Assembly: GCA_008933995.1 (NCBI GenBank)
Contig: WARS01000046.1
Location: forward strand, 11,236,526-11,300,525
From: Datnioides undecimradiatus
Lineage: Eukaryota > Chordata > Actinopteri > Lobotiformes > Datnioididae
Direction: 5' to 3'
DNA length: 64,000 bases
Shown: one piece after another, positions 13,401-28,400 of the stretch
How the letters are laid out: every line of letters starts with the position of its first letter
Numbering within the stretch: the first letter of the stretch is position 1
Notes under the pieces: model-generated
What the model was told of the DNA's origin: nothing
Seen by the model: only the letters and a program-made list of their open reading frames with translations
Databases searched by the model: none
Made by a program: the position numbers and the translations under genes

Positions 13401-16400
13401 TTATTAATTTGCATTTCTTGCAAACACCTTGACTAAATAGATACAAAAGCACTTGAACGAAAGCAGCCATGGAAATTTTCCACTCACACCAAACTGTTAG
13501 CTCAGTACAGTGAATATGAGCAAACACAAGGTTCTAGATGTGTTCCAGTACTTATGTAAACGTACCGTTACTCATATGGTGAATTTTGATGATGTTCCTC
13601 TTTGTGTAGGTGTGTGGTGGTCTTGCTGAACCCCAAGAAGAACAAACAGCACCACATTATCACTTCAAGGTGAGTTGGAGACAATCTGCATTTAAAGGGG
13701 ACATGTTAGTGTCTAAAGTATCCAAACATGAGTCACACTGAGCTGTTGTTTCTCTGTTTCCTGCACTGTTCACAGAAAAACCATCACTGCTCTGTCCTTC
13801 TCCCCCGATGGCAAGTACTTGGTCACTGGAGAGGTGAGTCTTCATAGGGTTTATTTTGCCCCAGGACCTTATTTCTTATCTTTATCAAGTTAACATTGCT
13901 GTAGAATTACTATAATTAGCCAACTGGATGCTTATAAGCTGCAGCTGGTCTATAAGGAGTCAGCATTTGTCACTGAGCACATCCCAGCAGTACTGAGGCC
14001 TCCAGTCTGAGTTCACTCATGTTCCACAGTAACGTGTCAGTCGGTTATGTTGTAGTTACAGCGTGTGCCTCAACACAACACTCTATCTTAATCCAGCCCA
14101 GCCAATCAAAGCCGATTAAAGACTTCTCCGTGTAAGTGGATGAGAGCGCAGTAGTTGCCATGACGGCAGAGAGCAAAGACCAAATACCATGACGATGCCG
14201 CTGCCATTTAATTTGAGGAACCAAATGCCAAATTTTAGTGGTTTACACAACACAGCTGATTTTTCCATATTAAACTCTTCAAGTATGTAAGAGTACAGGT
14301 CAGTCTTCTTAATGTTAATATTAGAGTGAGCAAGCGAATTATTATGGTTCTCTTCTTACCTGTTTTTGTCACTGTGATCAAAGCTGAGAGGCATTACAGC
14401 CCCGTCAGAGGATTTCCTGAAAACCTTGAAAGAGGAGAAGGCTTTAAGATATTCCCGAGCGAATAATCTGATAAGAAATGTGCCCCACACACCACACAAA
14501 CATTCACCAAACAGAAACTCATTTACATCAAGGACGGGGCGGCAGCAGATGCGCATATCTTCTTTTATTTGTCTCTTTCTTTTCTCTCAGTCTGCTTTGT
14601 ATGCAGCTCAAGTTGTTGGTTGAATGTCATCCTTTTGCAGCATCCTTCAGGCTGCCTCCCCTCTCACCTATTAACTCTGACCTTTGAAAGGTCTTTTGAC
14701 TATATTAGAATAAGAGACTACACAAATAGCCTGCTGACCTTTTGATCCCCGAGAGAGAATAATGTGAACAGGTTGAGGGACAAGTAACTGTGTGCAGTGG
14801 GTAGAGGTCAGAGGACAGAGAGGATAATCTCTTAGAGAGCTGGATGGACTGACAGGTGACTGCTATATGTTGACTGGAGACAGAAAAACCTGACACCATA
14901 TGTTGTCTAAACCTTAGTCAATAACAACTAACTATTTTACCTCATTTAATTCACTCACTCCCCATTCCTCATCCCTCTTTCCTTCCCACCAGAGCGGTCA
15001 CCTGCCGGTGGTGAGAGTGTGGGACGTGGCAGAACGAAAACAGGTGGCGGAGCTCCAGACGCACAAATATGGCATCTCCTGCGTGGCTTTCTCCCCCAAC
15101 AGCAAATACATTGTCAGCGTGGGAAACCAACATGACATGATTGTCAACGTCTGGGCGTGGAAGGTACTGTCTCACCGACTCAGCTGATTAGCTTAGTTTA
15201 GCATAAAGACTGAGAACAGGGGGAAACAGCAAGCCTGGCTCTGCTTAGATGTTCTGTGGCAAATCAAAATGTGCCCAATCTCTCAGAAGGTTTTATTTGA
15301 ACCTGTACTGTTGTGTTGTTCTCTCACAGAAAGATGTGGTGGTGGCGGCCAATAAGGTATCGAGTAAGGTGACAGGTGTGTCTTTCTCTGAGGACAGCTC
15401 CTACTTTGTAACTGTGGGGAACAGACATGTCAAGTTCTGGTACCTGGACCACTGCAAGGCCAGCAAGGTATTAAAAAACAAGGTTGATGTGTTTATATAA
15501 AGTTCTTTTTCTACCATCTAACATTTTTATCCAATCTGAAAAACTGTGCAAGTGACGTTAACTGGGAGTTTTGTCACAGTTCCTATTTCCTTTGTTCCAG
15601 AGCGTCCTTGCGTTGTTGAACTTCACACAGTTTTTCTTCACACAACTTTGCAGCTGCTTAATCAAATATATAATAGGAAAAGAATCATTTAAGTCACACG
15701 TTTAATATCCTTGACTTCTCATTTGGCCCCTCTTTGTTAGCTTCAAAACGTGTTTTCACACCAACAAGTTACACATAAAACTGCACACTTGGACACATTT
15801 CAAAAGGATTTAATGAAATGTGGACACATACGGGAAGAAGTGTAAGCAGTATTCTGCTTTAACCACTTTAGTCTCTGCTTCACCAGCTAACACTCACCCC
15901 TTTGTGGTTTTTAGGCCAGTGCTCCTGTGCCTCTGCTGGGCCGCTCGGGGCTGCTGGGAGAGCTGAGGAACAACTGCTTCTGTGATGTGGCCTGTGGACG
16001 GGGCTCTACATCTGACTCCACCTTCTGCATTACCTCGTCCGGCCTGCTGTGCGAGTTTAACGGCAAGAGGATGCTGGACAAGTGGGTGGACCTACGGGTG
16101 AGTGACTCACAGGGAGTATCCAAGAGTGACAAGAGCTTGTTTGGGCTCTGCAGCTGCCACTACTTTTATTCTTACTACTTATTTACTCTATATCAGACTG
16201 CTGGATCCAGTGCTAAGCAACATTGTTGTGTTTTGACTAGAAAGGTCATATAAGAGATCCAACGCTGTAGAATAAAGCATTTTTACATGGTGGTTAAACT
16301 TTGAACATTGATCTTACCAATGAGTGTTTTCATAAAATAAAGGTGTAGCTGTTTAGGTCAGGGGTTTCATTTCAACCAAACCTCAGAGGTATGATTCATT

Positions 16401-19400
16401 CATTTTCTTGTAATGAGTTAGATGTGAAAATCGAAACCAGTCTCAAATCTGTCCGTTCAATTTGAGACTACAACAAGCAGCTGAAGGCCGGAGGGGAAAC
16501 AGTGTGAACCAGGCGAGCTGTTTCTAGCCTCGGTGCTAAGCTAACCGTCTCCCAGCTGTAGGTTCATATTTAGTTCACAGATATAAGAGTGATATAGTCT
16601 GCTCATCGAACTCCAATATGTTTTTAAAGAATAGAATTGTCTTCTGTGTGTTATATTAAATCAAGTTTGTGCTTTCCTTAGATCGACATTGACAAGAGGC
16701 TATAAAAACTGACACTATTTACCCAAGGCTTTGAAACTTTGAAAGACCTGCTGTTTTTGATGCAACATCACTACATTATTAATAGGATATTTAGCTTTAC
16801 CAGTGTCAAATCTGCAACATTTATATTTTATGCCCATCACTCAGTGCTGTACAAGAGGAAGTGCTTATGGTCAACGTCCAGCTGTGGTGTTTAATCATGA
16901 GGTGAAGATGAAGGTGTGTTGCTTCTTCTCCTGCCTCCTGTCAGAGGATCAGAGAGGGATTAGCAGCAGGGATGAGGACAGATACAGGATGTGTTTGGAA
17001 GAATTCCAATACGGACGCGTTTATGCTCCACTGCCACCTTCTGCAACCTTTATCTTTACTGATAGGACTGTTGTGGACTCGCCCACTTGATTATAATTTA
17101 CTTTATTTGTAGGGGCAGAGCTCAGTCATCTGTAAATGATAGAGCTGTGAAATGAGCTGATGTGCCTGTTGTGTCCTGCCTTGTAGACGGGCGTGGCTCA
17201 GTCTCTGTCTCTGTCTGAGGACATGATCTTCTGTGGCTGTGCTGACGGTACAGTGAGAGCCTTCAGCCCCGTTGACCTGCACTTTGTCTGCACGCTGCCA
17301 CGGCCGCACCACCTCGGCTCTGACGTCTCAGCTGTCACAGAGGCCAGGTGAGGAAGAGCTCAGGAGTAACACAGCCATGCCCTGGCAGGGCTCCACAGCA
17401 GGATCAAGTGCTCTCTATTTATAGTGTGTTCTGTCTCAAGTGGCTGCATTTGACTGTCAAAAGAACTCTGAATGGTTCTTATTTCTGAGGGAGTTATTAG
17501 TGGGTTTAATGAGAATAAGGTGCATCATATTCACCAAGGTGTCCCAGGTCACTGAATATTTTGAAGTGATATTACCTGCTTAAATGTGATATGTTAGGCT
17601 GTAATGTGTCTTAACATCAGATTATCAAACATTAAATTAAAATGAATAAAGGATTAAAGTGATATTATGAACAGAACACTGTTTATTTTTTAAAGCAGTT
17701 TCGAGCACCAGTAGACAAAATTACATTACATTACAAATATTATTCAGCGACAGTCGAAGAGACCTGACAAATGAACGTCCGTCCCTGTGGGCCTGTCCTC
17801 TTCCAAATTTGAATTTCTTACGCTTTTTAAGAAAACATCTATTATTCCATGATCTTAAAAACTATGTCCTAATCTCTCTTCCACAGCCACCTATTTTCCA
17901 CCAAGACCGACGCCCGTTACCCAGACGCCATTGCTGTTACCTATGACCCTGCCAGCCGCTGGCTCAGCTGTGTGTACAATGACCACAGTCTGTATGTGTG
18001 GGACGTGAGAGATGTCAACAGGGTGGGGAAGGTGCACTCTGCCCTCTTCCACGCTGCCTGTGTTGGGGACCTGGAGGTAAACAGGGTGGAGGAAGTGAAT
18101 GAAATGAAATGAAACATGGTGCTTTAATCCAATGAAACAGTCCCTGATTCAGCGTGTAGTTAATCATTACACAGAGGATTGAATTCTGGGTATTGACTAG
18201 ACTACTGATTGACGGAACATTGGGGGACTGGGCAATACCATCCTGATGAGAGAATTGGGCCACTTTGGCAGTTCATTAAGCTACTGACCTCTGACACTGA
18301 TGGATATTATTAAAGTTTGTAATTTTGTCATGATTACTAAATTATGTAGTTTGTGGGTTTGTAACTTAGCAATGCAAAGTCAGTTCACACTTAACTGTTG
18401 ATTGTTGAATTGCAATTACAGAGAAAACCTCTGAGCAGTGATTCTACCTATAGTTATGAGTTATGGATATGAAAGCTTGTCTAGGCTGGCCTTATTCATT
18501 CAAAGTCAATGTTTTCATAACCAACAACATGCATTTGAAATGGTAAAAGCACCTAAGCTAATGATTATTATTGTTTAACCTGACATAATTAATACCCCTT
18601 GAACCTCCACCCACCTTGACACCTGCTCTCTTGTCCTTTCTCAGATGTTTCCAGATGTTCCAGGGGAACTGGGTGCTGGTCTGTCATCGGGAGCATTTCT
18701 TAGCTGCTCAGCTGATAACACCATCAGACTGTGGCGGATGAATGACTGGACCCATTCTCAGAACATCCTCAGCAGTGTGAGTTTGGGTTCAGGTGACATA
18801 CATGTCTTCATGCTTGTGCAAATAGAAATGTAGATGTTTTGAAAGTACAAATTCTCTCTTTGATTGGTTCTTTCTTGGTCACTGCTTTGCAGGATCTCCT
18901 GAATATAATCTACATTGATGGAAACACCAGTGCCTTGCTGGATCCAGAATGTTCTACAAATGTGAATGCAGACAAGCCAGGTGATGGACAGGCGACTGAG
19001 AGCCGGACAGGCATCAGAACCATCTGTGTGAGTCCAGACGGCAAACACCTGGCATCTGGAGATCGCAACGGGGTGCTGAGGTAGGACAAGAAGTATCTGA
19101 AACTAAGAGTGACGACTAACTGAGGTGAAAGCAATGGAAAATAAATATGAATTATATCCTGCAGAGTCCATGACCTCAGCAGCATGGAGGAGATTCTGAA
19201 AGTGGAGGCTCATGATGCTGAGATCCTCTGTCTTGAATACAGTAAACCAGAAACTGGTGAGCGTGTGTGAGTGAGCATGCGACGGTGTTAGTGACTGAAC
19301 CAACGGCATGCTTGAAGACCGTTTGCTGCTTTTACATTGTGTCATTAAGTCGTTTTGTCACTGTCAGGTCTGAAGCTGCTGGCCACAGCTAGCAGGGACC

Positions 19401-22400
19401 GTCTGATCCACGTCTTGGATGCTGAGGATGACTACAGCCTGGTGCAGACACTCGACGAGCACTCTTCATCCATAACAGCCGTCCGCTTTGCTGGTGAGCC
19501 ACTTGAGACACTGTCAACATCTGACAGCTAATCTTTTCTTAATCCACGCTTTCATCTCCATTCAGTCCCACACAAAGACCCTCTTTTATTTCGCCTGCAG
19601 CGCTGTTTGTTTAAATAATAGACGACAACTATACATGTGTAGTCAGGTGGAGCTTTGTTTGTTATACACAAAGCCTTTTCTTGCCCTTGATTTTGAATCT
19701 AATTCATTCATTTAGGCTACGCTTGAGTCTCATCTTCTGTCTCTGTGCTCTTTGATGTAAATTCTTTTGAAAATGCTAGTTGTAGCCGACTGGTGAACAC
19801 TTGCATAATTATTGCATCACCTCTGGTCTTTAATAACTCACGATTTCTTTTTGAGTTCAGTAAAAGGCCTCATTAAATATTCGCCTTTGTTCTTCAGCCA
19901 ATGACAACAAGGTGAGGATGATCAGCTGTGGGGCCGACAAGAGCATCTATTTCCGCACTGCGCACAAGGTACACACGATAACCAGCAGATGCAAATCTCT
20001 CCACAGTAGAAGTCCGATGCATGGTGTCTAACACACACACACACACACGCGACTGTAAAAATATATATTAAATAATATACACTGACTAAAAATGTACAAT
20101 CTTTTACTTAGCTTTGGCTTTTTTAGCTGTCATAACTGAGGTTGTTGTTTGCTGAGATTTAAATGAGAAGACTGAGACTGCCACTTTCATGTCTGTACTT
20201 AAAATACAAAGCTATGTCTTCCAGCTGGTTTGTTTAGCTTAGCATAAAGACTGGAAATCATATTGCAGCAGTATTAAATGTTACATCTAACCCATGAAAA
20301 GGTACTGATTCAGTATAAATGTCAAACTACATTTTTAATATGAGAGGTTTAATGTCATGTTTTTGTCTTGTTATCACACGTTCCCAAGATTTTTGTAAAA
20401 GCAATTTACACTTTGAGTCTTGCTCTCATGCAGCTTTTTCACTGTAAAATGCTTGTTCTTTTTTCTCTTTAATATTTTGGTACAGAGAAACACTGATTAA
20501 ACCGCAAAATGACTTCACTACCACACAGAAAACCTTTTCCAAAATATTCTGTCTGGCCACGAAAAGAAACAATGAGGAGCTTGTCTTGATTTAGCATTCT
20601 TTGCTGCTTCATTGACTCAGATTCTTCATTAATTCCTCGCATTAATGACTCATTGTGCAGCACAACAGCAGCCCAATCTATTTTGCTTCTGTCTGTGAAT
20701 GCAACCCCACAGCAAGTTGCACAAAAGCACCATTTGGACTGCGAGTTGTATAACTAAACGCCTGCTGCAGCCTCTCGTTTGCTTCTGGGTTACTGGGACA
20801 GTTTTCTGTTCACTCAGAGTTGCATAAGTTGCAACAACGCTGAAGTTAAGACACGATTCAGGGCCACTGCAGTGACTCATGAACACTGTAGAGCACAATA
20901 AACAATGGCTTGTTAGTCCTCAGTAAAACTTCTCCTCAGCATCCAGACATTTATGGAGTCTTCATTGGAGAAACTTGTTATGACAGGTCTGTGCTCCCCG
21001 CAGGACCTAAATGAGCATCTGCTATGGTGCTTGATATCATTATCCAAGGATTATAAATGAACTATAAGAATCTTTTCTGACCCACTGTCTATGATTAGAT
21101 GAACAAAGATTTTCTATGTACTATACTTCAAAAACAACATGATTTCAACTCAAATTGGGTCTTTGCCAAACATATTCATTCTGCCAAACTGAAGCAAACT
21201 TCATGTTGTGCCTTGCATACATTTCTAAGTGTATCAACTATGTGAATGTAGATATTGATTCACACTAGATTCTGCAATGTTAAGATGCCCAAATGCATGT
21301 TTGCTACTCTTTCTCCAAACAGTACAAATGCATTCACTGCATTCCACCTAAACTTTATGTATACTAACAATACATTGAACAATAGACAAGGGCAGAGTTC
21401 AGGAGGGGGAACGACTCTTGCCAATCTTTTCTTACTGTGCAACCAGGTCAAATATTAGCTGTAATCAAATTCCTGAAGTGGGTCATTAACCACAACGATA
21501 GCCATTAGTTGGCTGTACGATAAAGTTGTAATGTTAATCATTTAGCTACTTTATTAAACGTGCTGCAACATAATAACACGCCCTGCACACAAACTCCGTA
21601 TGTTTTCCAGTTAGTACTATCAAACCAGCTGCCTCCCTCCACAGCACAGAGCTGACGCTGTTTCTATTTAACAGACTGACAGAGGAACAGAGTTCAGGCG
21701 TTCCCACCACATGGTGAGGAAGAGCACGCTGTACGACATGAGCGTAGACCCCACCTGCAAGTACGCTGCTGTTGGCTGTCAGGACCGCTGCATCAGGTGA
21801 GCTTGTTGACGTGTGTGTGTGAGGTCAGCCATGGGAAACTAATCTGAGAGGAAGCTAAAGGTTTCATTTCCCTCTGACTGCAGGATTTTTAACATCAGCA
21901 GTGGCAAACAGAAGAAACTCTACAAGGGTTCGCTGAGTGAGGATGGCAGTCTGCTCAGGGTAACATTTTCTCCCACATGCCTCTTCCCTCCCTGTAAACA
22001 CAGCGTGTTGACTGTAGAACTCCTTTGTCCTGGCAGGTTCAGCTCGATCCGTCTGGTCAATACGTTGCCACCAGCTGCTCTGATAAAAACATCAGCATCT
22101 TTGACTTTTACTCCGGGGAGTGTGTTGCCACGATGTTTGGACACTCTGGTAACAGAGCCCACACCTCCAACTCACATACACCCTCACATATTTTATGTGC
22201 TCAAACTGAGCTGATTCTAAATTACAACTTTTTACAGCAGCAGGGAATCAGTGCGATCACATTAAACTGTCAGGGAGTATCATATAACTAATGTCGCCGT
22301 ATTTTTTCTTTTGCAGAGATTGTCACTGGGATGAAGTTTACGAACGACTGCAAATATTTGATTTCTGTGTCAGGGGACAGGTGAGAAACAGTCCTGTGTG

Positions 22401-25400
22401 TGTATTGACTCAGACGTGGGTAATCTGGGAGCACAATGGAGAAAATCTAGAATTTAGAATATGATACTTTCTGTGTATTTGGAAGTATTAGTTCAATATT
22501 TAAAGTCAGACCTCTAATGATAATCAGATATCCAAATAGGAAGAGAATAAAACTATTGTAGAAAACTAGGACGAGTGCAGGAGCCAAATTAAAATCCTCT
22601 TCACTCTCTGATGCCAGAGGAAATGAGTGGGGGAATGTGTTTGCACACAGTTTCCTCAATAGTCAGGCTGAAATGAAACGTTGAATTTTTAATGTCCGAA
22701 TGCTTTTATCTCCCAGCTGTATCTTTGTGTGGCGACTGGCTCCAGAGCTGACAATCAGCATGAGGGAGAGGCTCTGCCAGCTCCGACAAAACCCAAACAC
22801 ACCACCCTGCAAGACCAGCCTCAGGTGACGACAGACAAGCAGGCGCGCCTTCAACTCCTGAGGAAATGTAGTTTAAAGCTTCTCGTGCTCATCATTTGTT
22901 GTTACTCCAGGCGGGAGGTGTGTAGCGCTCCTACTCTGGGTGGTCTGTCCTCTGACAGTGACCGTGAGCCTGAAGAGGAGGACGGAGCAGAGAATGACGA
23001 CCCCAACGACCCAGAAGACATTGCAACCTGTACCTCCTCTGACAGCAGCCATGGAGAGGAGGACACAGGTACTGTCACATCAGGAGCCTACTGAGAGTAC
23101 AAATGCAGGGCTGATGATGTAATACTGATGAAAATATTGCCCCTCTGGGTGTAACCACCTGTGTTGGAGAGTATCTGCCTCCTGTAGTAATCCTGACCTT
23201 TATCTCACTGCTGAGGGCAGCTTTTGATAGCAATCCAGAGATCAAACAAGTATTATTTGATTATTTTTGAAGCTTTTGATTATTGTGCTCTTTCATTCAA
23301 CAGGTGGCTCGGATGAAGGACAGGAGTGGGAGCTCACAAAGGTTGGTGGTTGCATTCAGTGTCAAAGGACTGCTGTATTCTTCTGTCTAGCCATAAGCTG
23401 TACCTGCCTAGAATCAGTTTCAAGGAACAAAAACATTGGGAATGCTTTTTATCGTAGCGGTATCACTTTAACACTGTTTCATATCCATTCCATTTATGGC
23501 AAGTAAAATCAAACTTCAGTAATAGTACAAGGAAAAATCTAACAATACACGTTTCCCCCTAAATCAGTCTCTGAAATCCTTCATGGTCAGTAACAGCATG
23601 TAATAATCAATATGGGCTTTGAGTGTGTGAGATGGAAAGTTGTTGAACAGCTCCGCTAATGCTCCGCTACCATCTCTTTTAGTTTTCTGTCAGTGCTTCA
23701 GAAGGACTGAAGTGGCTTAAGGATCTCTGGCTTCACTCTACCACACATGAGATTAAATCCTCTGTGATGCACCAGAGGGGAAATACCCTCCTGCTGAGTT
23801 TTAAAAGTGATAAAAAGCTATGTGAAATCCATTCTGAAATACACAGCCAGAGTGGGAGGACTAAAAACTAGATCACACAACCTCATCTAAAACGTGTGCA
23901 GCTACAGGAAGACTGACACTTTCAGTACTTGTCAACTTTAATTTCCCTGAACTGATGTATGATATTTCCTTATACATGTGTCTTATCATGGCTCACTCCG
24001 TCGTTTTATACATCTTGTGTACATCCTTTCTAGCATGGAGTCATCAGCCAGGTCACTCCTGACACCTCTAAGCGCCCTCGGAGGCGCTGGTCTCATCGTA
24101 TGGGCTCCCTGGAGGTGATGGTTAAATCCATGCTGGACCTGAGGCAGCTGGAGACCTTTGCTCACAAGAAAACGCCCAACTGCCCCCCTCATGACAGGGA
24201 GAGACAGAGCACGTCCAGCCTCCAGGAGCCCTTGGTATGCATGGATCATTGTCTACGAGAGATAAAGAGCGAGCTGTCTGTATGGATCCGTGTGTGTAAC
24301 TGCACTGCGATGTCACCTATCTTTCAATGCAGCTGCAGTTAGAGGATAGAGCCAAGAGGCAGCGGCCCTGGTCACACGCTGACTGGCTGTCCTCACACCC
24401 GTCCAAGGGCAGCAGGGGGACTGATGGAGCCGTGCTGTACCCTGAGGAGAATGAGGACGATACAAGTCTACAGGGCAGGTAAATCCCCTCTCCTGGTTGC
24501 ACTCAGGCAGTCACAATGACACAGAGAGGGAGAGAACAAAAGTGATTTTCTATTCTAGGTTTAATATTTCCCTCCACCCCTGCTCCTCATTATTTCCTGC
24601 CTCTCTCCCTCTCCCTCTCTCTCTCTCTCTCTGTTTTCATACGTCAGTGATTACATGGTGAAGGAGCGGCACTGCAGGATGCAAGGGCGAGGGATCCGCA
24701 GTGAGAGCCAGGAAAGCCGCAGCCCAGACAGCGCTTGCTCTCTGGGCTATGACAGCAGGGAGTCCAGCCCGGACCGTATCCTGGAAGGTGAGGACAGAAA
24801 AGTTCAAGCACAAAACACAGTAATGATTAATATTAATTTCATAATTTATACGTGCTTGCATGAAATTATAAGAGCATAAAAAAACGAAGATAAGCACTAA
24901 AAGTCACTTCCGTACGTGCATAATTTGAGAATTTCCGACTTTAGCACCTCCCAGTGGCACTATCGGATTCGACACTGTGGCAGACACTAAGGCATGCCTC
25001 TCATTTGCCAAGATGCACAAATTTCATTAGAATTAAACAAACATAAAACGTCATTAATTTAAGATGCTAAAAATCATACGCTGTTCCCGCACACAGTGGC
25101 TTTCAGTGAGGGTTTCTCTTGCTGCAGCTTGCAGGCACAGCAGAGCACGCTTAAATAAACTAACGTCCAAGGAATTTTGAATAGACATTAAAGACACGCC
25201 TTTATGCTATATTTCAGAATTTCTATCTCTCTTAACATTTGTGTTTCAAGTTACGAATGTCTTTTCAAAGTGTGTCGAGTGCCGGATTTAAAATGAAAAG
25301 CTAGAATGTACATGAAAGCCGTGATATCTCTGCAACATAGAGTAAAGCTGATACCCGCTGAGAGGGATTTGGGCACACGCAGGCCGGGTTTTTTTCAGTT

Positions 25401-28400
25401 TCAGACCTGATAGAAATATGTCAGATAATACTACCACATAAGCCCCAGTGTTCTGGCTGGTCATTTGTTAAGGATTATCTGGTACCTACCTGCTGTATGC
25501 AGTAGATGTTCCAAGGTCAAGGAGGGTTTTGGAAAGAGTTTCTACCTTCTGCCTCAGCTTTACCCCCTTTTTTCTCTCATTTGCACATTGTGCAGATGTG
25601 GAGTCCCTGGGCCAGGACAGCTCTGAGGAGGAGAATGGAGGGAGGGAGGAAGAGGAGCAGCAAAAGACAGAAGTGACGAGTATGGATGAGGCTCTGAGGA
25701 CAGTGGCGGGCACTGCTGACCGAGGTCAAGAAGATTTCCTCAAGCAGAACTTTGAGACGCTGGCAGAGAGCTGCAGCATGGGTAAGACAGGCCAAACGCT
25801 CCCATGCAACTTTAAAAGAATAGTTACAGATTTTCAGAATGAGAATATCTTGTGTCTTCTGCTATTATCAAGCTACAGACAGCGGCTGCTTAGCTTCACG
25901 TGAAAGACTATAAAAGACCGTAAGCAGAGTGAAACCTGACCCCGTCTAGAGGTTTTCTGCCTAGCAACACCAGCCTGATCAGCCTGACAGACTCATGCAA
26001 AGCAATAAGACAGGAAGCCATTGCTCTCGACAAAGAAACAGTCGCATAAAAACACAACTTTTTTTGTGAGAATTAACAAGACATATCAGTTAATTCGTGA
26101 GGTGTAGTACTGGTACAGAGAAAGCCAAACTAACAATTTCCTGTCCTTACGCTAAGCTAAGCTAACTGTCTATTTGCAGAGGCTTTATTTAGGAGTTGGA
26201 AGACTGATATCTGATTGTTATTTTTGCTTTTTGCATTTTCCAAAATGTTGTACTATTTCTTTAAATGACCCCACACTGAAGCAGATATGCAAACAGTTTG
26301 ATTACCCTTTCTCTTTCTCTTTCTCTTTCTCTTCCTCTCTGTGTCACTCGCTGTGTGTTTTTGTCTCTCTCTGCCACTGTATCCGTTTCCCCTCGCTGTT
26401 TTTTTTTTTCTATTGCTTGATGTCTGTCCACAGCTGAGCAGAGCAGAGTCCCCAGGCTCAGTATGTCTTCACGCTTCCTGGCCAGAGGACATAATAACAG
26501 GTACTGTTGACCACTTCGGGCCAGTGTGGACTCACAGCTATAATTACAAACCCATGTGGACTCACGCACACTGCTCTGCTAAACCATCTGTGCATCATCC
26601 CGATCGAGCCAAGCTGTCAGCTTAAAATGACATTGTTAGCTATGTTTGGGTAACTTTACGTGTGTAGACAGGTCTTTTTTTCATCCATGGAGGTTTTTAC
26701 CTTTTCATTTGTATTAACAATGAATATGAGACTTCTAATTGTAACACACTGTATTGTTTAAGGAACAGTTTTGAGAAGTCTTGCACAAGAAGATGGATAC
26801 GACTCACATGTCTTCATGCTAAAAGGAAAAGAAAAATAGAAGAGTAGCTGGTTTGCTTAGCACAAAGGCTGAAGGCAGGGAAACTGCTCTAAAGCTCAGT
26901 CTTATCAGTTAAACCTACAGTGTAAGTGTTAATGTAACAATAATTTGTCATTTCACGGGTTGCTATGTGCCATGTCAGAGAGTATTTCTTAACCAGGACC
27001 AGTAACTTCATGGAGTCTCTGCTGGTTGCCTGGCAACTGCTCCGTGCAAGTAACATCCCAGCACATAACCACAGCCAAATTGTTGTAACACTACAGAAAA
27101 GTATTCATTAGTAGCTGCTAGCAGGTCTTTCTGTTAAACTCTTGTCTCTAGCTTCATATTTAGCATCCAGACATGAGAGTGGCATCGATCCTCTCACCTT
27201 TTCCCTAAATGTCAAACTATTCTAGCCAACTTACTGCAGATGAATACTTTGTGTATATTTCTCACCTGCTTCTCTCTGTGTAGGAGTGTGCCTCCGTTTG
27301 CCAAAGTGCATGGAAGGGAACAAGGTAGCCACTCTGCCAAGCCCCCTGTGTCTAAAGTACGACCCCTGATGGAAGATGGTGCAGAGGACAAGACCCCTGT
27401 GTCCCCTGGCACGAGCGAGAGGCCAAAGTAAGAAGAAAACACAGACTAGGAGCTGTGATGGATTTCTTTTTAGACAAGTGCTGCTTCTGGCCGTCAAGCA
27501 CAAAAGGTGCTCTGTTTGCATAAACAAATGATAATGAAACATTAATAAGTCCATATGGGAAGAATGCAGTACTTTCCTGAGGTCACACTAGGCTGCAGTG
27601 TTCAGATGTTTCTACACTGTTTACAACCAGCACATTTCTGCTCTTACTCACAGATTAATAATGAATAAGGGTAAGCAAAAGCAGGGAGAGACAGAGCTCT
27701 CATCTAAAGTCATGATGCACATGAAAACCAATTGGACTAATCCACTACAGCGTAGCCAAAATGTAGCACGAGAAAAGGAATCAACACAAATGATATTTAC
27801 ATGAGTTTGTTTTTCCTGTGTTTGTGACTGAATTATCATGCGCGAGGTGATGTTTAAACTGCCGTCTTGCCTCCCAGCAGGGGAGATGCTCCAGAGAGAG
27901 ACTGTGCTCCTACCCATAGGCCCCTGAAGAAGAAGGCTTCAGGGTCGCACCTATGGAGGCTGTCCAACCCTCCGTCCAAAGGTCCACTGCTGCAGGACAG
28001 AGCATCATGTTTACAGAAATCCCACTCTGTCCAGAACCTGGCATCAGACTGTATGTTTCATCATCCTTTGGTTTATTTATTTCGGTATATTTGCTGCCAT
28101 TTATTCAAAAAAACTTAAACTGCCTTGAGAGTGCATTTAAACACAACTGGCATGGGGATATTTTGTGAAATATGCTAAATAGATCAGTCTGACTGAAATG
28201 ATTACTTGGGATTTGCAATAATTTGTTTATATGATGTCATTTTAAAAGTCATATAGTCAATTTATAAGAATTTAATGCAACATAATTAAATGTACTTCTA
28301 TTTTTCCCCTGAAACAAGTTAAATTAAGCTCTTCCTCTTTATTTTCTCCAGGTCCACGCTCACCTGTGCCCTCTAGTGACCAAAGGGAGTTGTGCAGGAG

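Noticed and set aside
26261-26569. Minus-strand ORF with an (RE)n run
   Set aside because: It is a translation of the TTTCTC microsatellite and the flanking pyrimidine tract upstream of a mapkbp1 exon.
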